The position numbers and the translations under genes were made by a program. Under the pieces are notes generated by a model, which worked only from the letters and a program-made list of their open reading frames with translations, was not told where the DNA came from and made no database searches. This document shows, piece after piece, positions 1 to 6,575 of a DNA stretch of 12,366 nt. How positions within the stretch are numbered: the first letter of the stretch is position 1; the number at the start of each line of letters is the position of its first letter. The DNA comes from Deltaproteobacteria bacterium. Lineage in GTDB: Bacteria > Desulfobacterota > Syntrophia > Syntrophales > UBA2192. The DNA lies in contig JAPLJU010000144.1 of the NCBI GenBank assembly GCA_026388445.1, positions 1 through 12,366 of the forward strand, given 5' to 3'.

Positions 1-152
1 AGGATAACATGCACACCCTGGCCTCCACGGCAGACGTCATCTACGAAGTCGGACCCAACCGCCCGCTGAGAGATTTCTTCCGGACCATCGGCGTCAGCTG
101 CCTTTCGCTCACGACCCTGGCGTCCGCCCAGCGAACCTTCCAAGGAAATTAA
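1..152 (+). CDS. fabD: Malonyl-CoA:ACP transacylase (FabD-like), C-terminal end only
   Basis: This open frame enters from the left edge and stops at TAA 150-152. The visible tail of about 49 residues contains YEVGPNRPLRDFF, which matches the conserved YEVGPG-type segment near the C-terminus of FabD and polyketide acyltransferase domains. It ends with a short tail (LTTLASAQRTFQGN). FabD transfers malonyl from CoA to the ACP phosphopantetheine arm, supplying extender units. The GHSLG serine nucleophile and catalytic His lie outside the window. The next gene begins 77 bp downstream on the same strand, and the whole downstream run is ACP-dependent, which supports a malonyl loader here. It could instead be the acyltransferase end of a larger polyketide-synthase-like protein, because only the last ~50 residues are seen. 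Confidence 0.72.
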   Translation, partial: DNMHTLASTADVIYEVGPNRPLRDFFRTIGVSCLSLTTLASAQRTFQGN

Positions 153-229
153 TGTCAACCCGGCATCCTGCGGCATGATCCCTGTTCGATCACTCCGAGG
201 GACCGGTGCACACTTTGAGGAGATACGGG

Positions 230-1429
230 ATGGATTTCAATTTGAACGACGAACAGCAGATGTATGTGGAAACCGTGCGCAGATTCGTGAAGGGCGAAAT
301 CCTGCCGCATATCCTGGAGATAGAGAAGAAACACCTTTTCCCTTATGACATCATCAAGAAGGCCTGGGAGATGGGGATCCTGAACCTGAGCATCCCAAAA
401 TCCGTGAAGGGTTATGAGATTGATCCCGTCTCATCGGCCCTCATCATCAAAGAGCTTTCCTACGGCGACACGGGGATTTCCACGTCGGCCATGTGCAATG
501 ACCTGGCCAACGTCGTCATCGCCCAGCAGGGGTCGGAAGAACAGCAACAACGGTTCCTGGGCCCCTTCGCGAAGGCCCCGCTCATCGCCTCCTTCTGCCT
601 GACGGAGCCCGGCGCAGGGTCGGACAACTCCTCCATGACGACCTTCATCCAGAAGGGCAGCAGCGGCAGATACATCCTAAACGGGGCGAAATGCTTCATC
701 ACCAATGCTAACTTCGCCTCGCAGTTCACCGTGTTCTGCAAGGTCGGAAAACCCGCAAGCCAGCTTATGGGCTGTGTCATCGTTCCCGCCGACTCGATGG
801 CGAAAAACGACCCGGTCCTTTCCAAGGCTGAAAATTTCGAACTCAATGCCCTGAGCGGCGGAAAGATCACAATCGGGAAACCGGAGGACAAGCTCGGCCA
901 GCGCCTTTCCAACACGGCTAGTGTCACCTTCGAGGACGTAGTCATCGACGACGGGCAGATCATCGGGGACCGACGGCTGGGCTTCAAGTATCTCGTCGAG
1001 GTCCTCGACTTCGCAAGACCCATGGTGGCCGCCATCGGCGTGGGGCTGGCCAGGCGGGCCCTGGACGTGACCATCGAGTACACCCGGCAGCGAAAACAGT
1101 TCGGCCAGAGGATCTGCGACCTGCCCGTGGCGAGGGAGACGCTGGTCGCCATGTGGAAGAAGGTGGAACTGGCCGATCTCGCCCTGATGAAGGCGGCCGT
1201 CAAGGTCCAGGAGAAGGCCGAGGACCGGGGCATGTACTCCTCGCTGGCCAAGAACGTGGCCGCCGAGGCGGCGATCTTCTGTGCCAATGAAGGGCTTCAC
1301 CTCCATGGGGGCTACGGCTTCATGTCGGAATACGAGATCTCCAAGCTCGCCAGGGACGCCCACATCATCGATATCTACGAGGGGGTCCGCGAGGTCCAGC
1401 ACATGATCATCGGACGGGAGTTGGTATAA
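230..1429 (+). CDS. Acyl-CoA dehydrogenase family flavoprotein (possible acyl-ACP dehydrogenase or reductase)
   Basis: 399 residues, the normal length for an acyl-CoA dehydrogenase. ATG 230 is chosen because GAGGAG (217-222) sits 7 nt upstream; an in-frame GTG at 206 lies before that ribosome site. The FAD/substrate signature CLTEPGAGSD is at residues 123-132. RQRKQFGQ is at 286-293, GGYGFMSE at 360-367, and the catalytic base is Glu384 in IYEGVREVQ, so the enzyme should be active. The segment around residues 189-213 appears some 15-25 residues longer than usual before KLGQR. The family normally makes 2-enoyl-CoA and passes electrons to ETF. Its position between a malonyl transferase and KAS III, in a cluster without FabI/FabK/FabV, suggests it acts on the ACP-bound chain, either dehydrogenating it or working in reverse as the enoyl reductase. 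Fold assignment is firm; substrate and direction are inference. Confidence 0.9.
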   Translation: MDFNLNDEQQMYVETVRRFVKGEILPHILEIEKKHLFPYDIIKKAWEMGILNLSIPKSVKGYEIDPVSSALIIKELSYGDTGISTSAMCNDLANVVIAQQGSEEQQQRFLGPFAKAPLIASFCLTEPGAGSDNSSMTTFIQKGSSGRYILNGAKCFITNANFASQFTVFCKVGKPASQLMGCVIVPADSMAKNDPVLSKAENFELNALSGGKITIGKPEDKLGQRLSNTASVTFEDVVIDDGQIIGDRRLGFKYLVEVLDFARPMVAAIGVGLARRALDVTIEYTRQRKQFGQRICDLPVARETLVAMWKKVELADLALMKAAVKVQEKAEDRGMYSSLAKNVAAEAAIFCANEGLHLHGGYGFMSEYEISKLARDAHIIDIYEGVREVQHMIIGRELV

Positions 1430-1470
1430 GACCAGATTTATGCTGGATGGGTCCCATACCCGGGACGGAG

Positions 1471-1490
1471 ACAGACTTAGACAGACTTAG
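1471..1490. repeat. Perfect 10-bp tandem duplication upstream of the KAS III gene
   Basis: The decamer ACAGACTTAG occurs twice head to tail (1471-1480 and 1481-1490), immediately before the AGAGGGAAG-like ribosome site of the KAS III gene. It lies in the untranslated stretch if translation starts at 1501. It is probably a slippage duplication with no obvious function. Confidence 0.8.
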
Positions 1491-1500
1491 AGGGAAGATT

Positions 1501-2496
1501 ATGCTGTATCTTCATGGCCTCGGTCATTTTTACCCGGAAAATGTCATTACGAACCGGTTCCTGAGCGAACTGGACATCGGAAGCAGCGAGGAGTGGATCC
1601 TAGAAAGGGTGGGCATCGTCACGCGCCATACTGTCCTTCCGCTGGATTATATTAAGGCCACGAAAAACCGCGATCTTCGAGGGGTCATGGAAGCGAGCCT
1701 GTACAACAATGCACAGACCGCAGCGGCAGCGGCCCGCCTGGCCATCGAGCGGGCGGGAATCCGGAAAGAGGACATCGGTCTTCTCGTCTGCGGATGCTCG
1801 GCACCCGACTATTCCTCCCCGGCGGAAGCCGCCCGGGTGGCCGCGGAGCTCGGCATCGAGGTGCCCTGTTTCGACATGAACTCCGCCTGCACCAGCTTTG
1901 GTGTGCAGATCCACTTCCTCGGCATGATGAAGCCGGAGGCCTTGCCGCCCTATATCCTGACGGTTGTCCCGGAAAACCTCACGCGCTCCGTTGATTATTC
2001 CGACCGAAGCTCGGCCTGCCTGTTCGGTGACGGCAGCATAGCGACGGTTCTTTCTCTCACCATCCCGAGCCGGATGAAATTCATGGGGACGCACTTCTGC
2101 GCCAAGCCCTCCGCCTGGGACAAGGTGGGTATCCCGAGGATGGGCTATTTCAGCCAGGACGGGAACGCCGTGCAGGGATTTGCGATCCGGAAAACGACGG
2201 AAGCCCTACGCACCCTCCAGGCCGCCTATCCCTCCTCCATGAACGGCCATCTCAAATTCATCGGCCACCAGGCCAATCTCGGGATGCTGGAGATGGTCTG
2301 CGAGCGCTGCGGCATCGATCCGGGCAATCACTGGCACAACGTCGTCGAATACGGAAACACGGCCAGCGCCGGCGCCCCCGGGGCCCTGAGCCTCCACTGG
2401 GGCGAGATTCAACCGGATGATCACATCGCCGTTGTCCAGGTGGGGGCGGGGCTGAGCTGGGCTCACATGATGCTCATCATCGAGGAGAACAAATGA
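1501..2496 (+). CDS. Beta-ketoacyl-ACP synthase III-like (FabH family) condensing enzyme
   Basis: 331 residues from ATG 1501, a typical KAS III length. This start follows AGAGGGAAG and gives the usual KAS III beginning (MLYLHGLGHFYPENVITN). An in-frame ATG at 1447 would add 18 residues, but they come from a tandem duplication and do not look conserved. The thiolase-fold triad is intact: Cys130 in MNSACTSFG, His256 in FIGHQANLG and Asn286 in YGNTASAG. KAS III enzymes condense an acyl-CoA or acyl-ACP starter with malonyl-ACP, starting chain synthesis. FabH-like paralogues in secondary clusters use unusual starters or transfer finished chains. The stop codon overlaps the next start as ATGA, implying translational coupling to the FabA-like gene. 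The starter cannot be read from the sequence, so no gene symbol is given. Confidence 0.92.
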   Translation: MLYLHGLGHFYPENVITNRFLSELDIGSSEEWILERVGIVTRHTVLPLDYIKATKNRDLRGVMEASLYNNAQTAAAAARLAIERAGIRKEDIGLLVCGCSAPDYSSPAEAARVAAELGIEVPCFDMNSACTSFGVQIHFLGMMKPEALPPYILTVVPENLTRSVDYSDRSSACLFGDGSIATVLSLTIPSRMKFMGTHFCAKPSAWDKVGIPRMGYFSQDGNAVQGFAIRKTTEALRTLQAAYPSSMNGHLKFIGHQANLGMLEMVCERCGIDPGNHWHNVVEYGNTASAGAPGALSLHWGEIQPDDHIAVVQVGAGLSWAHMMLIIEENK

Positions 2497-3092
2497 AATA
2501 CACCGAATTCATGGAAAAGAATTCTTTCGATCTGGTTGATCTGCTCGCCTTGGCCTACGGGAGAATTGTTGATGACCCGCCCCAGGGATTTGACGCGCGC
2601 CTTCCCACACCACCGCTTCTCATGATGGACCGGATCCTTTCCGTCACGAAGGACAAAAACAAGGGGTCGATCGTAGCCGAGCAGGACATCAGGCTGGATG
2701 CATGGTATTTCCAGTGCCACATGCCCGGTGACCCGGTTCAGCCGGGATGCCTCTGTGTGGATGCCGTCTGGCAGCTTCTCGGCTTTTACTGCGCCTGGCG
2801 GGGAGCCGTCGGGACAGGAAGGGCTCTCGGCTGCGGTGAAGTGCTGTTCAATGGCCAGATCCGCCCATATAACAAGATCGCGCGATACGAAATCGCCGTC
2901 AAGCGATACTCTCATCTGAAAGAATCGGGAGTGAGTATTGTTATCGGCGATGCCGATATCTTTGTGGACGGCGAACTGATCATGGTCATGAAAGAGGCGC
3001 GCACGGGCGTGTTCAAGGGGATCTCCTATCCCGATTATCCGATGAGGTCCCTCAACTCTATCGGCGGAATGATAAGGCAGGACCATGAGTGA
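2493..3092 (+). CDS. fabA: FabA-type 3-hydroxyacyl-ACP dehydratase/isomerase
   Basis: 199 residues, slightly longer than E. coli FabA (172). The extra length comes from the ends. It is clearly FabA rather than FabZ: LLMMDRI at 42-48, QCHMPGDPVQPGCL at 74-87, VDAVWQLLGFY at 89-99, and GRALGCGEVLFNGQ at 109-122. Both catalytic residues of the hot-dog active site are present (His76 and Asp90; FabZ would have Glu at the second position). FabA dehydrates 3-hydroxyacyl-ACP and can isomerise trans-2 to cis-3 enoyl-ACP, the branch point of anaerobic unsaturated fatty acid synthesis. GAGGAG (2482-2487) lies 5 nt before the ATG, inside the KAS III gene. The 3' end overlaps the next gene by 8 bp. Isomerase activity is expected from the family but cannot be proven from sequence. 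Confidence 0.93.
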   Translation: MKYTEFMEKNSFDLVDLLALAYGRIVDDPPQGFDARLPTPPLLMMDRILSVTKDKNKGSIVAEQDIRLDAWYFQCHMPGDPVQPGCLCVDAVWQLLGFYCAWRGAVGTGRALGCGEVLFNGQIRPYNKIARYEIAVKRYSHLKESGVSIVIGDADIFVDGELIMVMKEARTGVFKGISYPDYPMRSLNSIGGMIRQDHE

Positions 3093-3813
3093 AAAACCCG
3101 TTGCGATGGTGACAGGAGGAGGAACGGGCATCGGTGCCGCATGCTGCCGCGCCCTGGCCGGGGAGGGGTTCCGAGTGGGGGTCCACTATCGCCGGAGCGC
3201 CGACGGGGCGAAGGCGGTCCTCGCCGAAATCGGTGACGGGTTCCTGATCCAGGCCGATCTTGCCGATCTCGACCAGGTGGAAGCCATGGTCAACGGCCTG
3301 AAGGAAAGCGCGGGGCGCGTGGATGTCCTGGTGAATAACGCCGGGGCCTCCATCAATGCCGACATCATCACCATGAAGGCGGAACAGTTCGACGAACAGA
3401 GAAGCCTCATGCGGGGGATCTGGTACCTGACGAAGCGGGTCATCCGGCTCTACATGCTGAGAAAAGGCACCGGCCGGATCATCAACATCTCCAGTGTGGT
3501 GGGCCACACGGGCAACCCCGGGCAGATTCCCTACACCATGGAAAAAGCGGCCATGGATGCCTTCACGAAGTCGCTGGCCAGGGAACTGTCGGGCCGGAAC
3601 ATCCTCGTGAATTCCGTGGCGCCCGGTTTCATTGAAACGGCCATGACGGAGACCCTGCCCGCGGAGGTGAAGGAGAGGATCCTCGCCGGTATTCCCATGG
3701 GGCGCACGGGAACGCCGGAGGAAGTGGCAGACGTGGTGGCTTTCCTGGCCACGAGAGGAACATACATCAACGGCACGGTCATCCACGTGAACGGCGGGCT
3801 CTATGGCGGTTGA
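3085..3813 (+). CDS. fabG: 3-oxoacyl-ACP reductase (FabG-like SDR) with altered catalytic tetrad
   Basis: 242 residues, a full-length classical short-chain dehydrogenase. The NADPH-binding glycine motif TGGGTGIG is at 10-17, VNNAGA at 83-88, the active-site Ser at 136-137 (NISSVVG), and the YxxxK pair is Tyr150 and Lys154. In a hand alignment to E. coli FabG, the fourth tetrad residue (the Asn of TNLSSVF) corresponds to Leu108 in SLMRGIW. That is unusual and may affect the proton relay or catalytic rate. The role would be NADPH-dependent reduction of 3-oxoacyl-ACP to 3-hydroxyacyl-ACP between the condensing enzymes and the two dehydratases. It overlaps the FabA-like gene by 8 bp and the following FabZ-KAS gene by 11 bp, so the three are translationally coupled. 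There are many FabG-like SDRs, but the cluster context makes this the ketoreductase. Confidence 0.9.
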   Translation: MSEKPVAMVTGGGTGIGAACCRALAGEGFRVGVHYRRSADGAKAVLAEIGDGFLIQADLADLDQVEAMVNGLKESAGRVDVLVNNAGASINADIITMKAEQFDEQRSLMRGIWYLTKRVIRLYMLRKGTGRIINISSVVGHTGNPGQIPYTMEKAAMDAFTKSLARELSGRNILVNSVAPGFIETAMTETLPAEVKERILAGIPMGRTGTPEEVADVVAFLATRGTYINGTVIHVNGGLYGG

Positions 3814-5365
3814 TCGGGAAATCGCAGAACAGGTCCTGGGGGCCATTCCCCAGCAGCCCCCCTTTCGCTACATCGACGACATCCTGGAGGCAGACGAGGA
3901 GCACATCGTGGGGACCTACCGCTTCAGGGAGGACGAATTTTTTTACAGAGGACACTTCCCGGGAAATCCGATCACACCCGGGGTTATCCTCGTCGAGGCG
4001 ATGGCACAGACGGGTGTTGTGGCTTTCGGCCTCTATCTCTTCATGGTGGAGAATAAGGGATCCGCTGAAGGCGCGAAGAGGCTGACCACCCTCTTTACGA
4101 TCCTGGAAGAGGTGGAATTCAGGGGCATCGTGAAACCCGGCGAGAGGGTGATCATCCGCGGGGAGAAGGTTTATTTCAGGAAAGGCAGTCTCAAAACGAG
4201 TGTCAGGCTCAAAGATTTGAACTTTGCCTGCCTGGTAGGAGGGATTCCGGAGAACTTCGGCGAGGTGCTGAAGCGTTATTTCCGCGAAGAAGACCTGATC
4301 GCCGTCAACGACAACATCGCCTTCGCTTCCGTCGCCGCCGTCGATGCGTGGCGGGATGCGGGCTTTGAAGTGCCCGACTTTGAAAGCAGGGAGGTGGACT
4401 GGGATACGGGAGCCATCATGGGCTCCGGTATCGGCGGGATGGACACAATCGCAGAGACCGTTGTCCCCCTCGTCAACCAGGGTAAAGTACGGCGCCTGGG
4501 GAGCACCATCATCGAGCAGGTGATGAACAGCGCTACGAGCGCGAAGATCGCGGGGCTTCTTGCCCTGGGAAACCAGGTCACATCGAATTCCTCGGCTTGC
4601 AGCACCGGCAATGAAGCGATCATCCATGCCCTGTATCGCATACGCCACGGAATGGCGAAGCGCATCCTGGCCGGAGGATCCGAGGGGGCATCCCCTTTCA
4701 TCTGGGCCGGTTTCGATTCCATGCGGGTCCTCAACAGAAAATCCAACGATCAGCCGCGGGCCGCCTCCAGGCCCATGAGCGCATCGGCGGGGGGCTTTAT
4801 CCCGGGTTCCGGGGGAGGCGCGCTGCTCCTGGAAGACCTGGAGACGGCGAAGAAACGCCGCGCCCGGATCTACGCGGAGGTCCTGGGTGGGGCCGTCAAC
4901 TGCGGCGGTCATCGAAACGGCGGGACCATGACGGCGCCCAACCCGGAGGGTGTCATGCGCTGCATCCGGATGGCCGTCGCCGACGCCGGTATCTCACCGC
5001 GCGAGGTGGACGCCATCAACGGACATCTCACAGCCACCTTTGCCGACCCCGTGGAAGTGAAGAACTGGGCACAGGCCCTGGAGCGGACACCGGGGAATTT
5101 CCCCTACATCAACTCCACGAAGTCCATGGTGGGACACTGTCTGGGAGGGGCGGGGGCTGTGGAGTGCGTGGCCGTCGTGCTTCAGCTTTACAAAGGATTC
5201 CTGCACCCTTCGATCAACTGCGAGGACGTCCATCCCGACATCGCGCAGTACGCGGGCAGGATCCCCCAGAAAGCCCTGGAACTGCCGAATCTGAAAATGA
5301 TCGCCAAGGCCGGCTTCGGCTTCGGCGATGTGAACAGCTGTATTATCTTTAGAAAATGGGCGTAA
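3803..5365 (+). CDS. FabZ dehydratase / beta-ketoacyl-ACP synthase (KAS I/II-type) fusion, ketosynthase N-terminus missing
   Basis: 520 residues with two domains in one frame. Residues 1-137 are a FabZ-type hot-dog dehydratase with its catalytic pair (His51 in YRGHFPGNPITPG, Glu65 in LVEAMAQ). Residues ~138-520 are a KAS I/II ketosynthase with nucleophile Cys266 (SNSSACSTGNE), His408 (INGHLTATFAD), Lys440 and His445 (KSMVGH), and C-terminal GFGFGDVN. The join is abrupt. FabZ lacks its last ~15 residues, and KAS begins at a point matching about residue 48 of E. coli FabF (FAGLVKDFN against FACLVGGIPENFG). The first beta strand and helix (VVVTGLG region) are therefore absent. The open frame is intact across the join near 4211-4225. 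This may be a genuine compact fusion, an in-frame deletion joining two genes, or an assembly artefact. It would dehydrate and elongate ACP-bound chains. Several KAS signatures are also atypical (ASAGG instead of RDG; GDVN instead of GGTN). Confidence 0.88.
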   Translation: MAVDREIAEQVLGAIPQQPPFRYIDDILEADEEHIVGTYRFREDEFFYRGHFPGNPITPGVILVEAMAQTGVVAFGLYLFMVENKGSAEGAKRLTTLFTILEEVEFRGIVKPGERVIIRGEKVYFRKGSLKTSVRLKDLNFACLVGGIPENFGEVLKRYFREEDLIAVNDNIAFASVAAVDAWRDAGFEVPDFESREVDWDTGAIMGSGIGGMDTIAETVVPLVNQGKVRRLGSTIIEQVMNSATSAKIAGLLALGNQVTSNSSACSTGNEAIIHALYRIRHGMAKRILAGGSEGASPFIWAGFDSMRVLNRKSNDQPRAASRPMSASAGGFIPGSGGGALLLEDLETAKKRRARIYAEVLGGAVNCGGHRNGGTMTAPNPEGVMRCIRMAVADAGISPREVDAINGHLTATFADPVEVKNWAQALERTPGNFPYINSTKSMVGHCLGGAGAVECVAVVLQLYKGFLHPSINCEDVHPDIAQYAGRIPQKALELPNLKMIAKAGFGFGDVNSCIIFRKWA

Positions 5366-5453
5366 GGCTAAAGGCACAAGGCTAAAGGCTTAAAAAGATA
5401 AAGAAAAGCTTTTTTGTCTTTGGCCCTATGCCTTGAGCCATTTGCCCTGAGCC
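5364..5453. repeat. Large imperfect palindrome with internal direct repeat, KAS-ACP intergenic region
   Basis: This is the only sizeable gap in the operon. The left half contains AAGGCTAAAGGC twice (5364-5375 and 5378-5389, 14-nt period). The right half (about 5410-5453) contains GGCCCTATGCCTTGAGCC and TTTGCCCTGAGCC. Its reverse complement (GGCTCAGGGCAAATGGCTC, then AAGGCATAGGGCC) pairs imperfectly with the left half around an AAGCTT centre at 5407-5412. The KAS stop codon (TAA 5363-5365) runs into the left arm. The layout resembles dispersed REP-like intergenic elements. It could form a long mRNA hairpin that modulates ACP output or stabilises the upstream transcript, but it lacks a clean terminator U-tract. 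Confidence 0.65.
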
Positions 5454-5482
5454 AATAATTTTACTGAATGAAGGAGTTAGAA

Positions 5483-5734
5483 ATGGACGAAAAGAAAATA
5501 TTCACGGAGCTGGTCAACATTCTGAAGCTTTACACGAAAAATCCGGAGTTGCTCGAAAAGGCCACCAAGGAAACCCACATCCTGAATGACCTCAAGGTCA
5601 ACTCGGCAAGACTTGTCGACGTCGTCATCAAGTGCGAGGACGTCTTCGGCATCTCCATCGACGACGACGATGCCGACAAGATCAGAACCATCGGCGATGC
5701 CATCGATGTCATCAAGTTAAAGCTGGCGGCGTAG
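5483..5734 (+). CDS. acpP: Acyl carrier protein with NSA in place of the DSL attachment motif
   Basis: 83 residues, acidic, standard ACP length and helical pattern. ATG 5483 is preferred because AAGGAG (5471-5476) is 6 nt upstream; an in-frame ATG at 5468 would place that ribosome site inside the coding region. Ser41, in the segment DLKVNSARLVDVV, is the expected phosphopantetheine attachment site. The canonical DSL is replaced by NSA, while the following helix II (LVDVVIKCEDVFGISI) is typical. The C-terminal part holds IDDDDADKIRTIGDAIDVI, as in normal ACPs. It would carry the growing chain for the upstream enzymes. The encoded PPTase three genes on is the likely activator. The altered motif suggests a dedicated, non-housekeeping carrier. 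The symbol is used for family only; the organism's main acpP is probably elsewhere. Confidence 0.88.
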   Translation: MDEKKIFTELVNILKLYTKNPELLEKATKETHILNDLKVNSARLVDVVIKCEDVFGISIDDDDADKIRTIGDAIDVIKLKLAA

Positions 5735-5744
5735 GAGAAAACCC

Positions 5745-6575
5745 ATGAACGGGTCATCCAGATGGCCTCTGTCCGTCCAGTACCTGGCAGGCCGGCTTTT
5801 TGTCTTCGTGGTCGGGCCCGTGATGTACGGGATCGTCCGTTTTCTCGGCTGGCGGGTCAGAAACCTGCGAGAGGTCAGACGGGCGTGCTGGCACCATTTC
5901 AGGAAGCACAAAGGACCGTGGCTTGTCTGCGCCAACCACCTGACGCTAATCGATTCCTTGGTTCTGACTTATGCAATGCTACCGCTCAATCGGTATCTTC
6001 TGAACTTTCGCTGGCTGGTCTGGAATCTTCCCGAACGGACAAACTTCAACCGGAATGTCTTGCTGGCCGCGCTCTGCTATCTCATCAAGTGCATCCCCAT
6101 CGAGCGGGGAGGTGACCGCGACGACATGAAAAGGCAGCTCGAGAAGTGCAACACCCTTCTCGAACACCAGCAACTCCTCATGATCTTTCCCGAAGGGGGA
6201 CGGTCCCGCACGGGGCGCGTGGCTGTAGAGACTTACTCTTACGGCGTGGGACGCTTTGTCCATCAGTTTGAAAACATCAAAATCCTGTGTATCTACCTGC
6301 GCGGCGACGGCCAGACAACCTACAGTGACTTCCCGAAAACGGGTGAGGTTTTTACCGCCGACGTATCCGTCCTGGAGCCCCGTAGGGTTGAACTCGGCGG
6401 CCTGAAGGCTCAGCGGGATTATGCCGAACAAATCATCAGGCGCCTGTCCCAGATGGAGGAAAATTACTTTGCAGGTCGGGAACGACATCGTGGATCTGTC
6501 GGAGCCCCGGAACAGGGGAAAGAGCCGGGATCTTCGCTTCAAGCAACGGGTATTCACGCCGTCCGAAAGGGATGA
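5745..6575 (+). CDS. PlsC-type 1-acylglycerol-3-phosphate acyltransferase family protein
   Basis: 276 residues. The lysophospholipid acyltransferase motifs are present in order: catalytic NHLTLID with His65 and Asp70, IPIERGG at 117-123, and FPEGGRSRTG at 148-157. A hydrophobic segment near residues 18-35 (LFVFVVGPVMYGIVRFLG) suggests membrane attachment on the cytoplasmic face. The family transfers acyl groups from acyl-ACP or acyl-CoA to a lysolipid or another hydroxyl acceptor. Placed directly after an ACP (10-bp gap), it probably unloads the chain made by this cluster onto a lipid. The homologous core ends around residue 240. The last 35 residues (Arg- and Gly-rich) are read from DNA that also encodes the start of the PPTase in another frame, giving an unusually long 107-bp same-strand overlap. 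Confidence 0.87.
   Translation: MNGSSRWPLSVQYLAGRLFVFVVGPVMYGIVRFLGWRVRNLREVRRACWHHFRKHKGPWLVCANHLTLIDSLVLTYAMLPLNRYLLNFRWLVWNLPERTNFNRNVLLAALCYLIKCIPIERGGDRDDMKRQLEKCNTLLEHQQLLMIFPEGGRSRTGRVAVETYSYGVGRFVHQFENIKILCIYLRGDGQTTYSDFPKTGEVFTADVSVLEPRRVELGGLKAQRDYAEQIIRRLSQMEENYFAGRERHRGSVGAPEQGKEPGSSLQATGIHAVRKG

Noticed and set aside
460..1402. Two long open frames antisense to the acyl-CoA dehydrogenase gene
   Set aside because: No recognisable domains. The opposite frame contains the FAD and catalytic motifs, so these are shadows.
1447..1500. Upstream ATG start for the KAS III gene
   Set aside because: The 18 extra residues come from a tandem duplication. ATG 1501 has the better ribosome site and gives the normal KAS III N-terminus.
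3779..4912. Long open frame (377 codons) antisense to the FabZ-KAS gene
   Set aside because: It lies wholly opposite a well-recognised enzyme, has no family motifs and a composition typical of the reverse strand of GC-rich coding DNA.
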